Source: Hemerocallis citrina (lineage: Eukaryota; Streptophyta; Magnoliopsida; Asparagales; Asphodelaceae). Taken from it: a DNA stretch of 64,000 nucleotides. The notes below the pieces were generated by a model. It was not told the origin of the DNA. It did no database searches and saw only the letters and a list, made by a program, of their open reading frames with translations. Shown here one piece after another: positions 22,318 to 32,543 of the stretch. The translations under genes and the position numbers were made by a program. How positions within the stretch are numbered: the stretch's first letter is position 1; each line of letters begins with the position of its first letter. The stretch is from contig CM030363.1 of assembly GCA_017893485.1 (NCBI GenBank), forward strand, positions 83,058,230 through 83,122,229, given 5' to 3'.

Positions 22318-23029
22318 TGTTAGGGATTTACCGCCGAAAACCCCTCTCTAGGATCTTGTAGTGTTATTCGATGCAATCAACACAATCCACCAAGCACATA
22401 TGAGATCATACCAAACACACCAATGCACACAAATTTGTCCCGGTTGGGGCTTTCACCTTAATCCGGGGGAGAAGAAACCCAAGATGTTATTCAACTAGAG
22501 AAGATACAAGAATATTACAATTCTCACCACGACCCTCTCTCAAGCCTCACCAGCAAGTACTAGTAAACAACTAGAAAAACACTCAAGCTTCGCCTTCAAT
22601 GAAGTACTCTCTCTCTTGGCTCTCAATGGAGGCCAATAACAACAATATATGGAGATCTAGAGAAAAACTAGTTTTATATCTTGATACAATAACCATTGGA
22701 TATTCCTAAAGAGATAACCTTATGATAAGAGTCCTCAAATCTAACTTGAAGAGCAAGTTGGGCTTCTCACGAATCACCAAGTCCCGACCCAGTAAACCCA
22801 TCAGCGCCGCGTTCGGTCGACCGCACCCCCAAGGTTGGTCGACCGTCCCCCTCTCGGGAACATTTGCTGAGTAGGGCGGTCGACCACACCTTGTGACTAG
22901 TCGACCGCAACGCCTGCAACTACAGCCGCTGACTATTTCCTTGCCTCCACTCCATCTCCGATCTTCTCGATCCCTCCATCGTCTCATCGTCTTCTTATCC
23001 AACATAGTATGCATGACATAACCCCAACA
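22318..23029 (-). repeat. element L left (3') LTR
   Basis: TGTTAGGGATTT to ACCCCAACA. GTCGAC palindromes at 22816, 22838, 22879 and 22900. Confidence 0.93.
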
Positions 23030-23918
23030 ATGTCCACCTTGGATTACATACTCATGAATCCACACTTGTGTGATTTGAAATCCCCTAGACTCTTTTCCTT
23101 CTTTTCTTGCAAACAACTCGTTTCAATGGCTTCCTTTGCTAGTTGAATATATCTCCACCTATTTTTCTCCTGCTGTATGCCCCCTCAAGAGAACACCCCA
23201 GTAGATGTAATCATGGAGGTGCCACCCTCTACAAACTCCACCTACCTCAAGGCTTTCTCCACCTTCCGACGATATTCGAACGTCGCAGTCTCGCTCGGAT
23301 GATTCTATTGACGGCATACTAGATAGTGCTTTAGGAACAATAGGCTTCGAAACACTTGTGCAAGTTTTTCTGTTCCTCCAAAGTTGGTAGAGGTTATGCT
23401 GATCCAGCCCAATCTCCCTCTTACCCTTCATCACCTCACGATAACTTTTCCAAACTGAACGAACTCCGCCTGAATCTGTGTACCTGTAGTCCTGAGCTTC
23501 TAGAGTTCTCATGGAAATAAGGCTCCGCTTCATCAAAGGAATATGCATGCTCTCCTCTAGTGTGTGTCCCCTTCCACCTGTCATCTTCAACTCATTTGTT
23601 TTCTCACATCTTACTTCACAAATCTTGTCAATCTTCGTTCTCACACAACGACATGACGCAAACTTTTAAGTAGAAAAAATTACTTCACAAATCTTATCAA
23701 ACTTCGTTCCCACACAACGATACGATGCAAATTTGCAAGTAGAAACCATCTCCCTCTCAGAGCAAACTTGAGAAGAACTAACCGAATCAAAAGAACAACC
23801 GGAAATCACATCTAAAGAACTTGAAACAAAAGCACTGTTTAAGCCTTCACCTGATTCAGCGGCACTGAATTTGGCACCCCTCTGACTCAATCGCTTGCAA
23901 TATTCTTTCATGTAATGC
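23030..23918 (-). pseudogene. element L interior: pre-integrase-like remnant
   Basis: A minus ORF (23159-23644) contains GHTLEESMHIPLMKRSLISM and RTLEAQDYRYT, close to the copia stretch between protease and integrase (..LKKNLISlgtLeaqGyry). Surrounding sequence is rearranged, with a duplicated GTCAATCTTCGTTCTCACA block near 23630 and 23700. No catalytic motifs remain. Confidence 0.65.
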
Positions 23919-24580
23919 TCAATTCCCTTTGCACTGGTGGCCACGGACCTTACCCCGACATACACTTTTCCTTCCAATCAAAGTACAGTCCACCTCCAAG
24001 CAACTCACAGAAGTTGACGCCGATTTCTGACTCTCCTTCCAAAGTGCATCCTCCTCCAACCCCTTGATCATGCATGCTATGAAAAACTTCTCCTTGGTAG
24101 ATTTCTCGCCTAGCATGGTTATCATGTTGGATGGATTTGATGATGAATATATTGAGTTGGAAACCCTTAGATCATCTGCGTTGCACACCCTCAGTTCAGA
24201 TAACTCCATATTGAACTCCACTTCATGATCTAGAAGAGCGGTACTTTCCTTCATTGAGAAACCCCACAACTTTCTTTGCTGGTACATCCGAACTTGTGAT
24301 GACGATCCCGAGTAGTCAGTTCTGAATCTTGCCCAAAGACTCGCCGTACTTCTCCTATACCTGACTTCGTTCATCAATGACATCCGGTTTAAACCCAAGG
24401 CTTCTGAACACATCTTCTTCCACTTCTCCTGCTTTGTGCCGATTGGTCTCCCTTTATCTCCTTCTAGGACTAGATCCAAGTCCTATTGAACCGATGCTTC
24501 ATGCATGTCCACCTTCAAGAGATTAAAGTTGATCTTTTCTTTGAACCACTTGATCTTCGTGATTTGATCTGCCATCATCT
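23919..24580 (-). pseudogene. element L gag remnant
   Basis: Minus frame 23919-24479 matches copia gag (UBN2-type): LDLVLEGD-like start, MSLMNEVRYR, SSSQVRMYQQRKLWGFSMKE, LSELRVCNADDL and MITMLGEKST. These are the conserved helices of the capsid-like domain. Several internal deletions have collapsed the spacing and the zinc knuckle is not clear. The start codon lies in the 5' part near 24530, where the reading degrades. Confidence 0.8.
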
Positions 24581-24611
24581 CCAAGGAACTCGAACAAACC
24601 CTTGAACCCGA

Positions 24612-24624
24612 AGCTCTGATACCA
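24612..24624 (-). promoter_or_regulatory. element L primer-binding site (initiator tRNA-Met)
   Basis: Minus TGGTATCAGAGCT, two bases inside the 5' LTR. Confidence 0.9.
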
Positions 24625-24626
24625 AT

Positions 24627-25339
24627 TGTTAGGGATTTTCCATCGAAAACCCTCTCTAGGATCTTGTTGAGTTATTCGATGCAATCAACACAAACCACCA
24701 AGAACATATGAGATCATACCAAACACACCAAAGCACACAAATTTGTTCCGAATGGGGCTTTTGCCTTAATCCAGGGGAGAAGAAACCCAAGATGTTAATC
24801 AACTAGAAAAGATATAAGAATATTACAATTCTCACCACGACCCTCTCTCAATCCTTACCAGCAAGTACTAGTTGTTTACAATTAGAGAAACTCTCAAGCT
24901 TCGCCTTCAATGAAGTACTCTCTCTCTTGGCCCTCAATGGAGTCCAATAACAAAAATATATAGAGATCTAGAGAAAACCTAGTTTGATATCTTGATACAA
25001 TAACCATTGGATATTCCTGAAGAGATAACCCTACGATAAGAGCTGTCAGATCTAACTTGAAGAGCAAGTTGGGCTTCTCACGAATCACCAAGACCTGACC
25101 CAATAAACCCATCAGCACCGCATTCGGTCGACCGCACCCCAAGGTTGGTCGACCGCCCCCCTCTCAGGAACATTTGCTGAGTCGGGCAGTCGACCGCACC
25201 TTGTGACTAGTCGACCGCAACTCCTGCAACTACAGCGGCTGACTATTTCCTTGCCTCCACTCTTTCTCCGATCTTCTCGATTCCTCTATCGCCTCATCGT
25301 CTTCTTATCCAACATAGTATGCAAGACATAAACCCAACA
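24627..25339 (-). repeat. element L right (5') LTR
   Basis: TGTTAGGGATTT to ACCCAACA, pairing with 22318-23029; differences are scattered point changes and a few small indels. Confidence 0.93.
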
Positions 25340-25344
25340 TGCAG

Positions 25345-27123
25345 CTGTCATGGTTGATTGAAGAAATACGGGAGAGATAACATTAAAGAGAATGATAAAA
25401 AAAAATAAGGACATGATAAAAATAGGGAGTCCCTCTAGCAAAAATAACGGGACCTTATTTTTGGATTATTTACATGCCTACCCTTATCAACATTTTGAAG
25501 TGGATCTGAAGATCCAACAGTTCACAGTTGATTTAGGTTAGTTTAAAATTAGTTAGAAAATTTGAGTTAGTTACTGGTTTGCACCATAAAATTTTCCTTG
25601 TTTTTGGTAGGGGTGTGCTAGGCCCGTGCTATATGCAATGCACGAGATTCACACGCGGGCTCTACAGCAAGCTGCTGCGAGTGGGCCCACCCCCAAAAAA
25701 TTTGGTTTAAGGGAGCATTTGGATTTGGGTAAATTTCACTAAACCCTACCCTGTTTTCACCAATTTGAAGATAACCCTGTCCAATTCCTTTTTTGCAGGT
25801 GACCCTACTATAGACTCAAAGTTATTGCGGTTTATCCTACTATTCATTAATACCTTTAATTTTTGACATGAAATGACCATTTTACCCTTGCAAAGTTCAG
25901 CAGAGTTTTCTGCAAAGAATATATATATACCCATGTTTTGAAAATTTTGTATTTTAAAATTAGTGTTATTAAACAATATTCTCTCTTTGTTCATCATTTT
26001 TTAAAATTATAAATTGAAGTCCCTCTAATACCTAACTAGTATACCCTTGTGCAATATTGCATAATCTTTAAATATTATGAGCAAATAATAAATTTGCACA
26101 AAAAAAAATTACCAAAATTATTCTCAAACACACACAATATACAAATTATTGTAATTATTAATGATCGCTTTACTCTCTTTATTTTGGAGAGATAGCAAAA
26201 CGATGCGGAAGTTAAACATATAAAAGAGACGTGGTTTGTGATGTTAATTGCACAAAAACAAGGAATTTCAAAACCTATAAGACTACGTAACTATTTTGAT
26301 TGCAAATACAAACGATTATTAGTCAAAATTGGACCTTTCTTTGTTTTGGAGAGATTGCAAAACGATGCGGAATTTAAAAATATAAAAGAGACGTGGTTTG
26401 TGAGGTCAATTGCGGGAAAAAAAAAAGGAATTTCAAAACCTTGGTTTTCAGTATAAGACATAAGACTACGTAACTATTTTGATTGCAAATACAAACAATT
26501 ATTAGTCAAAATTGGACAAAATACACATATCTGAATTAAACATCACCGCAGAACCCACATTATGGGTAGTAAATTTCATCTACAAAACTTTAGCCGGAAA
26601 GAGCATAAGATGTTTGCCTAATGCTTCTCTAGGTGATAGAATGTGAGATGGATACTCCTAAAGACTTTGAGGTTTCAAAATTAACCATTAACACCCCAAA
26701 GTTTATACGTGATATTTACTCAAGAATTTACTAGTATTATTGATTTGCTCCAAGGGAAAACCTTCTCATGTAGTGCAAAAATAAATATGGATTATTTTTG
26801 CATATGTAAAAACAAATATTGAAATTCCAATGTCTTATTCGAACAACATAATCAGAAAGCTTAAGACTGGAGTCTGGTGCATGAATGGAACATTAAAAAT
26901 AACTTTCAAAAGGTATAAGGCAGGCTACTAAGTTTAGAGTTGTATAACCGATTAAGAATATGGATAAGCTCAGATTCGCCTACCATTTACAATCACATGA
27001 AGCATGATGAGAACTGAGCTTTATACAAGGAGAGGAGGTAGAGTATATGAAAAAATTCAGAGCCAGCTTAACTTTTTTTTTCTTTTGGCAGGAAAGACTA
27101 CTATATGCAAACAACTACTCGTT
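25345..27123. other. A/T-rich non-coding DNA with a tandem duplication
   Basis: No gene recognised. A ~160-180-bp block is duplicated in tandem (about 26181-26338 and 26339-26521), both copies with GGAGAGAT.GCAAAACGATG, AAAGAGACGTGGTTTGTGA and AAGACTACGTAACTATTTTG. A pyrimidine tract ending in GGCAG at 27069-27094 resembles a splice acceptor, but no exon follows on that strand. Confidence 0.5.
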
Positions 27124-27313
27124 TTACATATAAGATGCCCATATCATCACATTAAGTAAAAGTTCAAAATCTGGACAGTCTACTCCGTCAAACCAGATTT
27201 CACGATGTTCAATTCTTCTCTTGTTGATAATATAATTTGCACATTCGTGCAATTCTTGAAAAATCTGCCCTACAACAACTTCATTATTAGCCTTTAGTTT
27301 ATCCTTTGCATCC
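27124..27313 (-). pseudogene. possible host exon at the left flank of gypsy M, not recognised
   Basis: Minus frame reads through to a stop with KANNEVVVGQIFQELHECAN, NKRRIEHREIWFDG and CPDFELLLNV, which looks protein-like in composition and is unlike any transposon domain nearby. The open frame extends rightward into the LTR of M, where it picks up a foreign start (MVDTRSG, the element's own leader wording). If M is ignored, the flank at 35524 supplies a different upstream sequence. It could be the last exon of a decayed host gene or an unknown repeat; I do not recognise the family. Confidence 0.35.
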
Positions 27314-27803
27314 AATAATAGTAGCGGTAAGCCTCCCTTGCAGTAGTGGGGGGCCTGGTGGCACACTCCAGAACGGGTGTCAACCATGGCTAACTTGTGA
27401 TTGGAAAGCTCTAGATAACAAGAACAAAAATAAACTAAAAGAGAAATTTCTTCAAAATATCATTCATACTAGATCTGATTACAAAAGATGGGTTTATAGA
27501 GAAGAACCCCGTGCTCAGCCCGTGATTCCCTCACCCAGACATAGCTAATACCGGCCTCAACTGCCCTACAATGACAGTGGAGCCAACTGACTCTAATCCC
27601 TCCACTCATAGGCTGCCAAGTGTAGCCTGCGAAGCCCGTAAGAGATCAAAGGAGGACTTTATTACAAATTTATTACTACTTTTGCAAATAAGACCCTCGA
27701 ATACAAATATGCTCCTAGGGACTGATATAGAAAAATCCAAGGACTGATACGCGAATGATTTCTTCCCCTGCTTTCAGATACAGTTCATGAATGAACTGTA
27801 TCA
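27314..27803 (-). repeat. element M left (3') LTR
   Basis: Matches the right LTR: GGGTGTCAACCATGGCTAAC, AGCTCTAGATAACAA, TTCTTCAAAATATCATTCA and a terminal TGTATCA. The first ~25 bp are diverged. Confidence 0.8.
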
Positions 27804-28465
27804 TCCCTTTCCCCTTGAAATTGAGCTTCTAAAACCTTCTGAAAATGTGGGAAGCGATTATAAACATCCTAAAATTCTTCCCAAGTAGCATCATCTTCCT
27901 CCCCTCCTCTCAATTGCACTAAAATCTCCGTTACCGATGTTCCCCTTTAGTTAACCATTTTTCGACTAAGTACTTTGACAGGCTCAAGAGAATTAGTGTG
28001 AAAATACACAGGATGAGTTGTTTGGAGCTTACTGGGGTCTTCGACATGCTGCTTGAGCTGCGAGATGTGGAAAACATCATGAATTTTAGACATTGGGGGA
28101 AGTTGCAGTCGATAGGCCACTGTGACGACCTTCTCAGTTATCATGTAAGGCCCACAATAAAAATACGATAATTTGTGCACCCTTATTCCACCCACAGAGG
28201 TTTGTCTATATGGTTGAAGTTTGAGGTAGACATATTCACCAACATCCAAGCTCTTATCCCTCCTATGCTTATCAGCCATGGCTCTCATCCGAGCTTGAGC
28301 TCTTATCAAGTTATCCCTGGGTATTTGCAGGGTATTATCACACTCGATCAAGCAGTTTTTAACTTCTTGGGATTTTTGCAGTATGTGGGACATATGTTTG
28401 TAGGGTTGGAGGAGCTTTTCCATATAGCACTTGGTATGGCAACAGCTTGGTGGCACTGTTGGCAT
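27804..28465 (-). pseudogene. element M integrase C-terminus and chromodomain
   Basis: Minus frame 27947-28465 carries the C-terminal integrase block: RAQARMRAMADKHRRDKSLD, VGEYVYLKLQPYRQTS, FYCGPYMITEKVVTVAYRLQ (GPY-like) and IHDVFHISQLKQHV. After a stop near 27947 the next frames give EEDDATWEEF and FPHF, the core of a plant chromodomain, ending beside the polypurine tract. Chromodomains direct chromovirus integration to particular chromatin. A stop between integrase and chromodomain disables it. Confidence 0.85.
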
Positions 28466-29352
28466 TGGTGTTATGCCAGTATTTCGCCCACGATAGCATA
28501 TTCACCCAACTAGTTGGTTTATAGGCATAGAAACATCGAAGATAAGACCCTAATATTTTGTTAGTGACCTCAGTCTGGTCATTAGATTGCGGATGAAATA
28601 AGGTACTAAGACACATCTGGGTTCCCCGCATATGAAAGATTTCCCTCCAAAAGGTACTGATGAAGATAGCATCTTTGTCGCTTACTATTGCCTTTGGGAC
28701 ACCATATAACTTGATAATGTTGCTCACGACACTTCAGCTATTTGTTTTGGAGTATAAGAATGACTTATGGCAATGAAGTGGCTATATTTTGAAAGCCTAT
28801 CCACTACCACCAAAATGGTAGTTTTCCCTAAACTTTTGGGAAGGCCATCGATGAAATCCATACTAAGCTTCTCCCAGACTTCCGATGGAATTGGAAGAGG
28901 GTGAAGGAGCCCTGCAGGTGATTGTGTGCGGTACTTATTGCGTTGACAAGTATCACACTCCCGAACATATTGCTTGACACTTCTTTTCATTCCAATCCAA
29001 TGAGCCACTTGTTTAAGCCTCTGCCAGGTTTTTCCGACTCTGAGTGCCCTCCCTGTACTGTGTCATGGTGTAGCCTGAGTAGTTGGTGTGTTACTGGAGA
29101 TGAGGAGTTAATTTGCACCCTTCCTTTATAAAAAATCAAGCCATGCTGCACAGAATACTTGGCATTAAATACTTCACCTGTAGCTAACTTGTTGAGAATC
29201 TCATGATAGTATGAGTCTTCCTTCACTTCAGCCCTGAGGTTTTCCAACCAAGCAACATGTACAATTGAGATTGATTGCAACTGGGCCTCCTCATAAACTC
29301 TTAACAAGATATCTGCCCCTATGTTGTCCACCCCCTTTTTATACTCAACCAC
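28359..29352 (-). pseudogene. element M integrase zinc domain and catalytic core
   Basis: Minus 28987-29352 contains the pre-integrase H2C2 region (LLRLHHDTVQGGHS), continued in 28724-29008 by CDTCQRNKYRTQSPAGLLHP, WEKLSMDFIDGLPKS (first catalytic Asp) and VVVDRLSKYSHFIA; minus 28359-28727 gives GVPKAIVSDKDAIF (second Asp) and FHPQSNDQTEVTNK (Glu of the DDE triad) plus WAKYWHNTN. The triad is present but spread over shifted frames. Confidence 0.9.
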
Positions 29353-29930
29353 TTACTGATACCCTTAGAGCTTCCACATCCATGTGTGTTGAGCTTCGAT
29401 ATCCAGCCTTTGCTCCAAAAGATGTTTTAGTGGCTTGTGGTCTGTCTTTATGACAAACTCACTGCCTAATAGATAGTGGCGTCACTTCTTGACTGCTAGG
29501 AGAATGGTTAGCATCTCCTTTTCATATGATGAAAAATGCTTGCTCTTCCCCTTTAGTTCCATATTGAGGTATGCTATAGGATGCTTTTACTGCATGAGAA
29601 TTGCTCCAATTCCCGATCCTGCAGCATCGCACTCCAACACAAACTTCTCATTGAAATTGGGTATTTGGAGCACTAGTGGGGTTGTTAATGCTTTCTTCAA
29701 TTCTTCAAAAGCTATTTGAGCTACTCCGACCACTTGAAAGCACCCTTTTTAGTTAGACTCACTAATGGTACAACAATAGTTGCATATCTAGAGATGAAGT
29801 TACGATAGTACCCAGTGAGCCCCAGGAATCCTCTCAACCCTTTGAGGGATTTAGGGGTTGGCCAAGCTTGAACTGCCTCCACCTTGTTAGGATCTACCGC
29901 AACACCATTTTTGGATACTATATGCCCCAA
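29353..29930 (-). pseudogene. element M RNase H and reverse transcriptase connection
   Basis: Minus 29721-29930 reads [35 protein letters not shown] and the LTKKGAFKW motif, the gypsy reverse transcriptase tail. Further left come FVLECDAAGSGIGAIL (RNase H, first Asp), YEKEMLTILLAVKK (Glu) and FVIKTDHKPLKHLL (Asp). Stops inside RNase H break it. Confidence 0.88.
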
Positions 29931-30798
29931 ATAAGCTACCTCCTACACCCCAAACACACACTTCCTCATTTTTGCAGATAATGAGTTCTCCTTCAATAGT
30001 TGCACGATAATTCTTCAAGTGCTTTAGGTGCTCCTCCCATGTCCTGCTATAAATGAGCATATCATCAAAAAATACAAGCACAAACTTTCTTAGATGTGGC
30101 TTAAAGATTTCATTCATAAAGGATTGAAAAGTAGATGGTGCATTTGTTAAACCAAAAGGCATAACCAAATACTCATAGTGCCCTTCATGGGTTTTAAAAG
30201 CAGTTTTTGAGATGTCAGCTTCAACCATGCGTATCTGGTGATATCCACTTTGCAGGTCAAGTTTATTATAGTACATTGCCCCATGAAGCTCATCTAGTAA
30301 TTCATCAATGACGGGGATTGGAAACTTATCTTTAATAGTCATCTTGTTCAAGGCTCGGTAGTCTACACACATCCTCCATGTGTCATCGTGCTTCTTCACC
30401 ATCACCACTGGTGAAGCAAATGAGCTGGTGTTGGGCCTAATGATGCAAGTCTACAACATATCCTTTACCAATCTCTCTATTTCGTTCTTTTGATGCCATG
30501 GGTGTTTATAGGGCCTTAAATTTAATGGTTGGGCATTGTGATGGAGGGTAATTTGATGATCCTGGGTTCTGGTGGGAGGTAGGGATGTTTTCTCCTGAAA
30601 GACTTCATCATATTCAACAAGAAATTGAGCTAATTCCCTGCTGTAAGCAAGTTCAAGAGGGGATTCAGTGGCAGCTGCAGAAATTTGTAATATCAAGCCT
30701 CTCTTCATATACTGCAAAGTCTTCGCCATAGCCTTGGTTGTAGAGACTTCTATTCCCTGACTGTTCACACATGTTAGCATTTTGATTTCCCCATTCAA
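29887..30798 (-). pseudogene. element M reverse transcriptase
   Basis: Minus 29887-30408 contains [45 protein letters not shown] and FFDDMLIYS, the F-x-D-D catalytic form usual in chromoviruses. 30451-30798 gives the N-terminal part (LPPTRTQDHQITLH, PYKHPWHQKNEIERLV). The join between the two near 30409-30450 has lost its frame. This enzyme would copy element RNA to DNA. Confidence 0.92.
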
Positions 30799-30855
30799 CT
30801 TAAAATGGATTGAGTAATCTCTAAAGCAAATTCAAAATCCTACCAAGGTTCTCAT

Positions 30856-31446
30856 CTATTGCACGCCTAAGATGAGTTGATTAGAGCCCAAAGCCAACAC
30901 ATGAAACTCAGTGATGATTCTCACCCCTTGGCAGGTGAACTCAACTAGTTCGCAGATGCCTTCACAGTGCAATTTCTCACCCCCAGCTATAGTAACTTCA
31001 AAAGGGGTCTCTCTTATAATGGGTAACTTCATTTTTCTGACTAACTGGGAATCAACAAAGTTGTGTGTAGAACCAGTGTCGATAAGAGCATATACCTCCT
31101 GTCTTGCAATAGATCCCCTCAGTCTGAGGGTTTGGGGAGCTGCTGACCCTGTAATTGCGGCAAGGGGTATAGTGGGATGAGAGGGTTCCTTAGCTTCCAA
31201 CTTTATTAAACTCAGTTCCTTCCCAGTCACTACATCCTCTTCTGTAGTTTCTTCACTGACACTACCCCCTTCCTCATCTGCCTCCAACTCTCCTACAATT
31301 AGCATCAATAATCTTCCCATGCACATATGCCCCTTCACCCACCTTTCATTGCAACTAAAGCATAACCCCTTTGCCTTACTATCAGCAATCATTTTATCGA
31401 ATTGAGTTTCCTGTGACACAGAGTTGAACCTGCCTTCATTCACCAC
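30856..31446 (-). pseudogene. element M zinc knuckle and aspartic protease
   Basis: Minus ORF: CFSCNERWVKGHMC (degenerate CCHC) near its start, an acidic spacer, then LRGSIARQEVYALIDTGSTH and NFVD, the aspartic protease active site (D-T-G-S), followed by EVTIAGGEKLHCEG and NQLILGVQ. Domain spacing is normal for gypsy elements. It is one of the least damaged parts of M. Confidence 0.88.
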
Positions 31447-32509
31447 TGGTTTGTTGGTTGGTGCAGGTTGGGTATTTGAGGGCAGGGGGTCTTCATTGAG
31501 GTTGTAGGGGATGTGTACAAGGGTTTAGAACCATGGTACTTAGCTGCCTTGCATTGACACATGAGGATTGTCTCTCTAGACTGAGCCTCTCTATATGCAT
31601 TGGTCACAGTGAGGGGATGCCTCAGATACACCTCCTGCTGGATCTCCTCCTTGAGACCGGAGATAAAACAATCGACCAAGACGGGCGTTGCCATTGATTT
31701 GCTGAGGTGACTATATTTGATAAACTCACAATAGTAATCTTGAACGGTGCCAGTCTATTGAAGTTTTAGAAGGGTTGCAGTGGGATTTTGGAGCTCCGCA
31801 GGCCCAAATTATAGTAGCATCTCCCTTTTTGGTGCTTCCCAATCGATCTCCATGCCATACTGACCCTTAAACCACCTCCACCACATTAGGGCATCATCAT
31901 GAGGTAGTAGACACAGAAATCCACTTGATGTCGCTCCTCAATCTGCTGGGTTTCGAAATGGTGTTCGAGGTGGAAGAACCAGTTACTAATGTCACCACTG
32001 CCATCGAAAGTGGGTATCTCGAGCTTGTTATGGTTTGGGTAGATGTAGCTGGATCTACCATAATCTCCATCCTCGTTTCTGATCCATCTGCGATCTCCAC
32101 CATAACTCCACTACCTTGGGGGTGATAGATCTCATCGATGGTGTTGAGGCGGTAAGTGATACCCCCTACCCCTATCATCATTTGACCTCTCTACAAGCCT
32201 TCTCATCATAACACACATCTCTTCATTATGGGTTCTCACCCCTGCGAGTTGGGTCTGAATATCCCCCATTGAGATCTCCACATTTTCCATCCTACGTTCA
32301 AGGCCAGTTAGCTTGTCGGAATCAACACCATGGGTGGATTCCCGCGCTGAACGGCTCGGTGATCCGACTCCGGAGTGGGTTCCAAATTCAAAGATCGGTG
32401 AGCGCTCGACCTCAACTTGCTCTAATACCATTGTTACTGACCCGAACTGCGCCCTCCCCTGCAGCGGTGGGTGACCTGGTGATGCACGCCCAGAGCGGGT
32501 GTCAACCAT
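31440..32509 (-). pseudogene. element M gag
   Basis: Begins at about 32509 with MVDTRSGRASPG, a start typical of chromovirus gag, and includes a coiled-coil-like part (TGLERRMENVEISMGDIQTQ). The first ~25 codons overlap the LTR edge and primer site, as in related elements. The capsid region at 31440-31900 (FISGLKEEIQQEVYLRHPLT) is interrupted by stops. Confidence 0.8.
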
Positions 32510-32543
32510 GGCTAACCTATGATTGGAAAGCTCTAGATAACAA

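Larger units (their letters stand above)
22318..25339 (-). mobile_element. L: non-autonomous Ty1/copia element (3,022 bp)
   Basis: LTRs at 22318-23029 (712 bp) and 24627-25339 (713 bp), exact duplication TGCAG (22313-22317 and 25340-25344). The primer site (minus TGGTATCAGAGCT, 24612-24624) matches iMet tRNA. The polypurine side reads minus CCAAGGTGGACAT before the left LTR, the usual copia form. The 1.6-kb interior holds only decayed gag and pre-integrase fragments; protease, integrase core and reverse transcriptase are absent, so it would need copia enzymes in trans. The LTRs carry two pairs of GTCGAC palindromes. Confidence 0.93.
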
